The notes below the pieces were generated by a model. The model was not told the DNA's origin and ran no database searches. It saw nothing but the letters and a program-made list of their open reading frames with translations. DNA of 64,000 nucleotides. It comes from CBDDBX01 sp965225955 (GTDB taxonomy: Bacteria > Acidobacteriota > Aminicenantia > UBA2199). The stretch spans positions 12,946-76,945 of the forward strand of contig CBDDBX010000029.1 in NCBI GenBank assembly GCA_965225955.1. Direction: 5' to 3'. The number at the start of each line of letters is the position of its first letter. The first letter of the stretch is position 1. Both the position numbers and the translations under genes were made by a program. Shown here in pieces: positions 27,985-34,972 of this stretch.

Positions 27985-29064
27985 CTAAATAACTCCCTCA
28001 TCCATATCTTCATTCTCTGATGAACCAGTTTCAATATGGATATCATCAACATTACCTATTCTCCGGTATACACTTTGGGGATCATCTATCTCCACCAGAT
28101 TGTAAACCCCGGGTGCCACCTCCCCTTTCAGTACTGCAACAGCGGTTGCTGCTGTTACTGCACCTGACAGTACATGCTGCTCTTCAGTTTTAAGAGAGAG
28201 TACATGCTCTTCAGTGGTTCCGTTTTTCAGACCTGTAGCTTTTAAATAGAATTTAATCTGTCTATGAAACTCCTCTGCATCTTTAAGAGAGGATTCACAT
28301 ATATCCCGGACAGTCTTCTGAGGATCTGTCTGAAAAGTGAATCTTGCTCTTCTGAGAACGGAGTTGAAGTGGACACCTTCAATTGCAAAATTCCATATTC
28401 CCTTTTTTATGGAATAGTTATTCACAATATAGTCAGACTCCTCGTCAAAGAAGGGGTAGAACTGAGTCGAATCAGCAAAAAGACCTTCTGTATCCATCAC
28501 AGGTATTCCGCAGCCGGTAATTCCATTTTCCCACTTAACCATGGATCGGTTCTCACTTCTTACAATCCCCTGGATAAAGTCTGTGGCTCCGGTTTCACTG
28601 TAGGGAGAAATTCCTCCAAAGGAGTACTCAAGGGTCTCTGCTCTTTCAAAATGGTCAAGTACCACTCTCTGCAGAATCCCCGAAAGCCCCTGGGAGGTTC
28701 CTGAGCAGTATACAAGTACCTTTTCAGGATTTCTGCCTTTAAGCTGCTCCATTCCCGCATCCATTCCCACATCTACATAATCAACTCCCATCTCCATGGC
28801 AGAGGAAGCAATTCTGTATGCAGTTTTATAGGAGGGTCCTGAGCAGTTAATGAGAAGGCTGCAGCCATCAATAAAACGGGAAAGATTTCTGCTATTCTCA
28901 AAATCCACCTTCTGAAGCTTCACTTCGGGAAAAAGTTTTTTAAACTCCTTCTCCACCTTCTCCGGTGACCTTCCTCCTGCTTTCACAGCAGAATATCCCC
29001 AGCTGGTAAGGCGCTTAACAACCTCTGTCCCGATGCTTCCATAACCCCCTATAATACCAATCAT
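27985..29064 (-). CDS. Saccharopine-dehydrogenase-like NAD(P) reductase, probable thiazoline reductase
   Basis: 359 aa. A Rossmann nucleotide-binding start MIGIIGGYGSIGTEVV leads into a saccharopine-dehydrogenase-like domain (DGCSLLINCSGPSYKT, GVDYVDVGMD). Lying between two Cys-activating NRPS genes, it is best explained as the tailoring reductase that turns one thiazoline into a thiazolidine. Yersiniabactin Irp3 and pyochelin PchG do this step with a Gfo/Idh-type fold. From memory, the enantio-pyochelin enzyme PchK is of a different type nearer to this one; I have not verified that relation. The start overlaps the preceding stop as ATGA, so the two genes are translationally coupled. The C-terminal tail ends DEGVI. 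Confidence 0.82.
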   Translation of the reverse strand: MIGIIGGYGSIGTEVVKRLTSWGYSAVKAGGRSPEKVEKEFKKLFPEVKLQKVDFENSRNLSRFIDGCSLLINCSGPSYKTAYRIASSAMEMGVDYVDVGMDAGMEQLKGRNPEKVLVYCSGTSQGLSGILQRVVLDHFERAETLEYSFGGISPYSETGATDFIQGIVRSENRSMVKWENGITGCGIPVMDTEGLFADSTQFYPFFDEESDYIVNNYSIKKGIWNFAIEGVHFNSVLRRARFTFQTDPQKTVRDICESSLKDAEEFHRQIKFYLKATGLKNGTTEEHVLSLKTEEQHVLSGAVTAATAVAVLKGEVAPGVYNLVEIDDPQSVYRRIGNVDDIHIETGSSENEDMDEGVI

Positions 29065-31784
29065 ATTACTCCCTCTTCCATAAGAAGGTCCTCTCTGTTA
29101 CTGTCAATACTGGCTGCAACATCCATTAGCACAGGATTGTCAAACATCTCACGGAGAGAATATGTAAAATTATAGATTTTATTAATCTTATTAAGAAAAC
29201 GCGTTGCCAGAAGACTGTCTCCTCCAAGCTGAAAAAATGAGGAGTTTCTGCCTACTTCAGCTATTCCCAGGATCTCCTTCCAGAGATCCGCTACCTGAAT
29301 CTCAGTTTCACCATCAGGCATAACAAACTCCTCCTGAGGCATACTGTCCATAAGTTTTTTTATAGCACCTACATCCACCTTACCGTTTCCTGTAAGCCCC
29401 ACTCTGTATACCATTCTTATAGTTTCCGGTACCATATACCCCGGTACAGAAACTCTTAGAAACTCCTGCAGATCTTCCGGTTTTATTCTCTGATCCCTTT
29501 TATTAACTCTGGCTTCCAGAATAACTGTTGCTGTATCTGACATCCGGGTTGCCTCAACAGATACAAAGCCTTTTGCATTGAGTATTGTTCCCCACTCTTC
29601 AGATTTGAGCATGGGACTGAAGGGTTCTTTTCTGTTTTTGAACTCTTTAAATCCTTTCTCCAGAAGAGCTGAAGTTACAAGCCCAATCGGAGGAAACTCA
29701 TTCTGCTCCATCATAAGGAGTCTTCCACCAGGTTTAAGGAGAGTATAGGCAAAAGCCGGCCCTTCTTCTGCATCTCTGTACTGGTGCATTGTATTAAGAG
29801 CTATGAGAATATCAAAACTGAACTCACTTCCTTCAGGAACCAGATCACCATCAGCATAGATAACCTTAAGTTTTTCATCTATCTTCCCAGCCCTCTCTTT
29901 TTCACCTGCTCCTCTGACAATACAGGTAAGCTCTGAATTATCAGGGAGCCTCTTCAGAAGATAGTCGGGAATCAGATCTCCTCTCACATCCATAACTGCT
30001 ACTTTAAGACTTCCCTTTTCAGCAGCTCCGGAATTTACTTCTGCTACCATATATTCAAGGCCTTCCACTATTCCTTCATCTTTAAAGAAGAGATGATCTA
30101 TTGAAAAATATGGGTGATCAAGAAGCCACAAAGGATCTCTTCTTCCGGTTACTGTATCTGCCACCGCCTCTTTTATCTGAGAAAGCTCCTTTAATAGTTC
30201 ACTATCTGCAGCGACACTACTATCTTCATGTAATTCAAGCCACCTCTTCCAGGACTCAACCACCCTGATATCAGAATCCCGGAGTTCAGGATATTCATTA
30301 AAGATATCTCTCATGAAGAGAGCAATAGCCTTATCTGAAGCCTGGTCGGGTTTAATGCCAGCAAACCCCTGCACCTCATCCTTATCTGAAACAGAACTTT
30401 CCGGGGTATAAGCCAGAGCAAGCTGTTTTGCACCGCCATTTTCTATAATCATGGCAAAATTGTCTGCAACCCCTTCAATCTTAGCGGCGTTGTGTTCTAT
30501 CTCCCCGATTTCAATTCTGTAACCATTCAGTTTTACCTGCCTGTCTTTACGTCCAAGAAACTCTATATCGTGATTCTCATCATAACGGCCTGTGTCGCCG
30601 GTATAGTACCAGGGAACACCATCAAGGTTTATAAACCTGTCTGCTGTAAGTTCTGAATCTCCAAGATAGCCCTTTGCAACACCCCGGCCACCAAGCCAGA
30701 TATTCCCCTGAACACCATCTTCACAATCCATACCTTCATCATCTGTTACTCTTATCTGCTGATTACCCAGAGGTCTTCCGTAAGGCACAGATTTCCATTC
30801 AGAATTAAGCGATTTTACGGGATAGTATGAAGACCAGATAGAAGCTTCTGTAGCTCCACCCAGAGCAAAGATTTTAAGGTCCGGCGCAATTTTAAAAGCC
30901 CTTTCCACAAGCTGTGGCATTACCCAGTCACCTGACACCATAACGGTTTTCAGAGAGAGGTCAGCAGGATTATCTTCCCAGCATGAGAGCACCATATCAA
31001 AAAGCGCAGGAACAGAGTTCCAGACTGTAACTTTATACTCTTTAAGTACTTCATACCAGAACAGAGCTTCTCTGCTCTTCTCTTCAGGAATCATTATCAG
31101 ACTCCCTCCAGCTCCCAGCATACCAAAAATATCGTATACTGACAGATCAAAATCGAGAGCAGATACGCTGATAGCGCAGTCACCCTCTCCTATATTGAAT
31201 TTCTGATTCACATCTTCTATTGTATTCCAGGCTCCATCGTGGGAGATCATTACCCCTTTTGGTTCTCCCGTAGTACCTGAAGTAAAGATTATATATGCAA
31301 GGTCATCTACTGATATGTCAGGAGTTGTAGGTATATATCTATCATCTACGGCACTTTTCAGATCAATAGCCTCAACTGAACCGGGGAGCTCTTTTTCACT
31401 AATACAGAAACGGATATTCCCCCTTTCAAATATTTTCCTCTTCCTCTCATCAGGTTGCTCAGAACCGATAGGTACATAGACTCCACCAGCCACAAGAATA
31501 CCCAGAACAGCAATCACCTGCCCCCCTCCTCTTGGTAGAGAAACAGCTACATTCTCTTTTGCCCTGACTCCACGCATCTGCAGATACCCTGCAAGGTAGA
31601 TGGCTTTATCCATGAGGTTCCCATAAGTCATTGATACCCAGGAACCGTTTTCCATCCAGCTTACCGCTGTTTTATCAGGCTCTCTGCCTGCAGATTCAAT
31701 AAATTTTTCATAAAGTAATCTGCCCTCTATTACTACACCGGAACTGTTAATATCTCTCGGGATAGTCTTTTCCTGTAAATTCAT
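29061..31784 (-). CDS. NRPS: A(Cys) with embedded methyltransferase-like domain - T
   Basis: 907 aa with no condensation or Cy domain of its own. The A domain shows FTSGTTGEPKG (~167), LDFDLSVYDIFG, VWNSVPALF, MVSGDW and GGATEASIWSS, again a Cys-like pocket. Between A8 (VKLNGYRIEIGE) and the A10 Lys segment (LTGNGKVDVG) lie ~310 extra residues resembling the methyltransferase-like insert of PchE/HMWP2 and PchF. The region where an active enzyme shows a Gly-rich SAM loop reads KVAVMDVRGDLIPD, so the SAM site looks degenerate. In PchE/HMWP2 the insert acts as an epimerase, which is my preferred reading. The carrier has LGGDSLLAT. The first synthetase gene after the exporter, it must donate Cys to a Cy domain on another protein. 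Confidence 0.9.
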   Translation of the reverse strand: MNLQEKTIPRDINSSGVVIEGRLLYEKFIESAGREPDKTAVSWMENGSWVSMTYGNLMDKAIYLAGYLQMRGVRAKENVAVSLPRGGGQVIAVLGILVAGGVYVPIGSEQPDERKRKIFERGNIRFCISEKELPGSVEAIDLKSAVDDRYIPTTPDISVDDLAYIIFTSGTTGEPKGVMISHDGAWNTIEDVNQKFNIGEGDCAISVSALDFDLSVYDIFGMLGAGGSLIMIPEEKSREALFWYEVLKEYKVTVWNSVPALFDMVLSCWEDNPADLSLKTVMVSGDWVMPQLVERAFKIAPDLKIFALGGATEASIWSSYYPVKSLNSEWKSVPYGRPLGNQQIRVTDDEGMDCEDGVQGNIWLGGRGVAKGYLGDSELTADRFINLDGVPWYYTGDTGRYDENHDIEFLGRKDRQVKLNGYRIEIGEIEHNAAKIEGVADNFAMIIENGGAKQLALAYTPESSVSDKDEVQGFAGIKPDQASDKAIALFMRDIFNEYPELRDSDIRVVESWKRWLELHEDSSVAADSELLKELSQIKEAVADTVTGRRDPLWLLDHPYFSIDHLFFKDEGIVEGLEYMVAEVNSGAAEKGSLKVAVMDVRGDLIPDYLLKRLPDNSELTCIVRGAGEKERAGKIDEKLKVIYADGDLVPEGSEFSFDILIALNTMHQYRDAEEGPAFAYTLLKPGGRLLMMEQNEFPPIGLVTSALLEKGFKEFKNRKEPFSPMLKSEEWGTILNAKGFVSVEATRMSDTATVILEARVNKRDQRIKPEDLQEFLRVSVPGYMVPETIRMVYRVGLTGNGKVDVGAIKKLMDSMPQEEFVMPDGETEIQVADLWKEILGIAEVGRNSSFFQLGGDSLLATRFLNKINKIYNFTYSLREMFDNPVLMDVAASIDSNREDLLMEEGVI

Positions 31785-31809
31785 TTTATCTTTCCCCTGA
31801 AAATTAAAG

Positions 31810-32820
31810 TTATCTTCTGCTTATATTTCTCAATGCCATTATGTAACACGATGCTGCAACAGTTAAAGTAAGCCCAATATAAGGTAGAGCCGGAACTATA
31901 CTGTCGCTTTTCTGTATAAGCTCAATACTCCCGCTGATCCATCTTTGTGGCACATAAGCACCCACAGTCTGCATCCAGGCAGGCATACTGCTGTAAGGAA
32001 ACAGAGCTCCCGAAAGAATTGCCATTGGGAAAAAGATGAATGTTCCGATACTCCAGAGCATTCCCTCCTCCTTCAGAACTGATGCGAAGAGTGAGTAGAC
32101 TCCAACGGAAAAGAGTGAGGCCACCAGTACCATTACAAAGAACCAGATACTGTTTCTCATACCAAAGTCAAAATTAAAAACCAGACAGAAGGTGTAGTAA
32201 GCAGTAGCAGTCATGACCATTGAGCCAAAATAGACTGCAGCTTTTCCTGTTAAATATGAGAAAGGAGAGATTCCACTAAGTAAAATTCTATCCCTCATTC
32301 CACTGTTTTTCTCTCTTATAAGAATTCCTGCCATAATTCCTGAAGCAGTAATAAACTTAAAAAGCATGATTCCAAGACCGTAAGATATGGGAAGTCCCTT
32401 TTCTTCAACCGGATTTACAGCAACTTCAAGTCTTCTGTCTTCAGGTTCAGAATTTACAGCATTAATGATGGTTGTAACAGTTTTCTCTACCTCTGAACCT
32501 TCAGAGAGCCTTATTATTTCTGTATTACCGTTATTATTGAGAACCACAGTCAGTTCAATATTGCCCCCGATCATTTTCTTTACAGCATCATCGTAATCTG
32601 TGTCAATTATAGTAAGCCCTTCCACTCCGTTTAAAGCTTTATATATAACTTTACCTGAACCATCTGTAGACAGGTCTATTACAGAAATGTTATGGTTTTT
32701 CGAGTAGGCCAGTACCACTGTAAGCAGAAGCAGATAGACAATTGGAAATGTTGTCATCGTATGAATATATCCCGGAGTTTTCTTAAACATTAACCAGGCC
32801 TGTTTAATAATATTTACCAT
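31810..32820 (-). CDS. ABC-2 type exporter permease
   Basis: 336 aa. An N-terminal membrane helix follows KKTPGYIHTMTTFPIVYLLLL. A ~110-residue extracytoplasmic domain (NHNISVIDLSTDGSG onward) comes next, then five or six hydrophobic helices in the C-terminal half, the usual ABC-2 permease layout. It is the second of two paralogous permeases following the ATPase, so the exporter is probably a heterodimer of membrane subunits. Only 10 bp separate it from the first permease and 25 bp from the NRPS gene that follows. Its position at the head of the biosynthetic operon implies export of the product across the inner membrane. Self-resistance is an alternative. Confidence 0.88.
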   Translation of the reverse strand: MVNIIKQAWLMFKKTPGYIHTMTTFPIVYLLLLTVVLAYSKNHNISVIDLSTDGSGKVIYKALNGVEGLTIIDTDYDDAVKKMIGGNIELTVVLNNNGNTEIIRLSEGSEVEKTVTTIINAVNSEPEDRRLEVAVNPVEEKGLPISYGLGIMLFKFITASGIMAGILIREKNSGMRDRILLSGISPFSYLTGKAAVYFGSMVMTATAYYTFCLVFNFDFGMRNSIWFFVMVLVASLFSVGVYSLFASVLKEEGMLWSIGTFIFFPMAILSGALFPYSSMPAWMQTVGAYVPQRWISGSIELIQKSDSIVPALPYIGLTLTVAASCYIMALRNISRR

Positions 32821-32830
32821 AGATCTTCTC

Positions 32831-33919
32831 CTAACTTGTCTGAACCATAAGGCTCGATTTTTTGCTTAGAGCTTTATAAATAAACAGCAGAACTACTGTG
32901 AGGGACATGCATACTGCAAGACACACCCAGGTGTGCATATCAACAATTCCAGCATGGAGACTGTTTAAAGATTTTCCTGTCCAGTAGAGAGGACTTAACT
33001 TAATGAGAACCTTTACAATACTCATATGCTCCATCAGGTATACAGGAGCAAGAACTCCTCCAGCATAAGAAGAACTCATTACACTCATCAGAATAATACT
33101 GTCGAGAACCGTTTTGGTTCTGGCAATCATCCCGATAACAATTCCAAAAGTGGAGCTTAATACCGCAATACTTAAAAGTACAAGGAGGATATAACCGATT
33201 TTATCTCCCCACTTTACTCCCAGATAGAGAGATGAGAAGAGATATACAGTTACAACCTGCAGAAAACCTGCAATAATTCCAAGAGTAAGTTTGCTTATAA
33301 GTAGTGTACTGATTCCCCTTTTAGCCAGCTTAATTCTCTCAATAGTCCCAAGACGCCTCTCATTTATAACACTCTGCCCTATTACAAGAGCAATAAACAT
33401 CATAATGAAAGCCAGCTCAGTAAAGGTAAAATATGCATTGGAGTTGATTGCTGGCTTGTTAATAACTGTGGTTTTGATTTTACTTCTGCTTTGAGTGGTA
33501 TTTTTCCCCATAACCAGCTGAAAAATCCCTCTTACAAGTTTTCCTCCAACAGGTTCGTTGTAGGGTGATCTGTAGTAAGAGACCTTATTGCCTTTCAGGG
33601 TAATGAGGCCGAAAGCTTCGCTGCGGTTAACCCGCTCTTTTGCTTCATCAGGATTGCCTGTGTTTTCAAAAATCACACCTGTACTATTTTTAAGTGTTCT
33701 TCTGAAATTTTCCAGATCAGTGACAGCTGTTTCAGTTGCTCCTCCGTTAAATACCAGAAGCTTACCATCTCTGAAAGTATTATAGTCTTTTCCAACATAG
33801 TTCCTGAGAGCCGTTGTCATGAGCAGAATAAAGAGTACCGGTAAAACAAATACAAAGAGCATATTTCCCGGATTCTTCAGGAACTGCTTCAGCTCTTTTC
33901 TCATTATTGTTATATACAT
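32831..33919 (-). CDS. ABC-2 type exporter permease
   Basis: 362 aa. The start MRKELKQFLKNPGNMLFVFVLPVLF is the classic ABC-2 beginning: a basic amphipathic stretch, then the first helix. A large soluble loop (~35-190) precedes a block of five helices (FIMMFIALVIGQSVI, LGIIAGFLQVVTVY and others). INERRLGTIERIKLAKRG sits at the cytoplasmic coupling position typical of the family. It pairs with the next permease and the ATPase immediately upstream (4 bp gap). Confidence 0.9.
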   Translation of the reverse strand: MYITIMRKELKQFLKNPGNMLFVFVLPVLFILLMTTALRNYVGKDYNTFRDGKLLVFNGGATETAVTDLENFRRTLKNSTGVIFENTGNPDEAKERVNRSEAFGLITLKGNKVSYYRSPYNEPVGGKLVRGIFQLVMGKNTTQSRSKIKTTVINKPAINSNAYFTFTELAFIMMFIALVIGQSVINERRLGTIERIKLAKRGISTLLISKLTLGIIAGFLQVVTVYLFSSLYLGVKWGDKIGYILLVLLSIAVLSSTFGIVIGMIARTKTVLDSIILMSVMSSSYAGGVLAPVYLMEHMSIVKVLIKLSPLYWTGKSLNSLHAGIVDMHTWVCLAVCMSLTVVLLFIYKALSKKSSLMVQTS

Positions 33920-33923
33920 GATT

Positions 33924-34889
33924 CTATCCCTGATTATCTCTCACTTCCCTTCCAGTCAGCTCCAGGAAGATATCTTCAAGACTCATCTTCTCCTGATTCA
34001 GACTCTTAACAATAACCTCATTTGCTGAGGCTTCACCAACAATTGAGTTCAGAAGATTCTCATTCCTGCACTTTATCCTGCAGCTCCAGTTACCATTGCT
34101 TTCCGAAGCTTCAGGGAGATCGCCTATTTCTTCTATGCCTTCTATTTTCTGCAGTTTCTTAAGCAACTCTTCCCTGTTGCCACTATGATTATCAGCTTTC
34201 ATAATAAAAGAGGTACTTGAGCCTATACTCTTTTTAATTTCATCTTTTGTTCCACTGGCAATGATCTCCCCATGATCAATTATAGAAATCTGGTTGCAGA
34301 TAGCTTCAACCTCTTCCATATAGTGAGTTGTATAGATAACAGTTACATTCCTTTTACTCAATTCCCTTACATTCTCAAGTATCCTGTTCCTTGATTGAGG
34401 ATCAATACCAACTGTAGGTTCATCCATAATAATCAGCTTTGGAGAGTGTGCTATTGCGCAGGCAAGATTAAGACGCCTCTTCATTCCACCTGAAAACTCT
34501 GCAGATTTCTTATCCTTTACATCTGTAAGTTCCACAAACTCAATTGCCTCATTAACTCTCCTGTCAAGCTCCTTACCTTTGAAACCGTAGAGGGAAGCAA
34601 AGAAAGCAACATTTTCATAAGAGGTCAGTTCCGGGTAAATCGCCAGCTCCTGAGGGATATAACCAATATTTTTCGTCCACTCCTTATGGGTATATTTGTC
34701 TTCAAACAGGATTTCCCCGTTATCATAACCCAGAATATTTATAAGACACATCAGCAGTGTACTTTTTCCTGCTCCATTAAGCCCCAGAAGACCGTAAACA
34801 TCTCCTTCCTGTATCTCAAGATCCAGATCTTTTACAGCCACCAGATCCTTATATGACTTTCTTAGTTTACTTATTTTAACAATACTCAC
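33924..34889 (-). CDS. ABC exporter ATPase
   Basis: 321 aa. Walker A is GLNGAGKS (~38), the Q-loop region is YIPQELAIYPELT, the signature is FSGGMKRRL and Walker B is LIIMDEPTVGID. The His switch follows in VIYTTHYMEE. A ~90-residue C-terminal extension is typical of ATPases that drive ABC-2 exporters. It is the first gene of the biosynthetic operon. Its GAGGAGG ribosome binding site directly follows the U-tract of the terminator that ends the receptor gene, so it is probably expressed by read-through or from a promoter inside the receptor gene. Confidence 0.95.
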   Translation of the reverse strand: MSIVKISKLRKSYKDLVAVKDLDLEIQEGDVYGLLGLNGAGKSTLLMCLINILGYDNGEILFEDKYTHKEWTKNIGYIPQELAIYPELTSYENVAFFASLYGFKGKELDRRVNEAIEFVELTDVKDKKSAEFSGGMKRRLNLACAIAHSPKLIIMDEPTVGIDPQSRNRILENVRELSKRNVTVIYTTHYMEEVEAICNQISIIDHGEIIASGTKDEIKKSIGSSTSFIMKADNHSGNREELLKKLQKIEGIEEIGDLPEASESNGNWSCRIKCRNENLLNSIVGEASANEVIVKSLNQEKMSLEDIFLELTGREVRDNQG

Positions 34890-34901
34890 ATCTTCCTCCT
34901 C

Positions 34902-34935
34902 AAAAAAACCGGGAAACAGTTTCTGTTTCCCGGTT
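34902..34935 (-). terminator. Rho-independent terminator between receptor gene and biosynthetic operon
   Basis: On the minus strand a perfect 13-bp stem (arms AACCGGGAAACAG and its complement at 34907-34919 and 34923-34935) with a 3-nt loop is followed by a run of seven T (34908-34902). The run is directly followed by the GAGGAGG of the ABC ATPase gene. It should end most receptor transcripts and let only a fraction through. Confidence 0.92.
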
Positions 34936-34972
34936 AAACCACATTTTATCTACTGAATTTAATTTTGTTCAT

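Noticed and set aside
1..31784. Reading the product directly from gene order
   Set aside because: The starter FAAL is the third synthetase gene, several modules are split and the left end is missing, so a structure would be guesswork.
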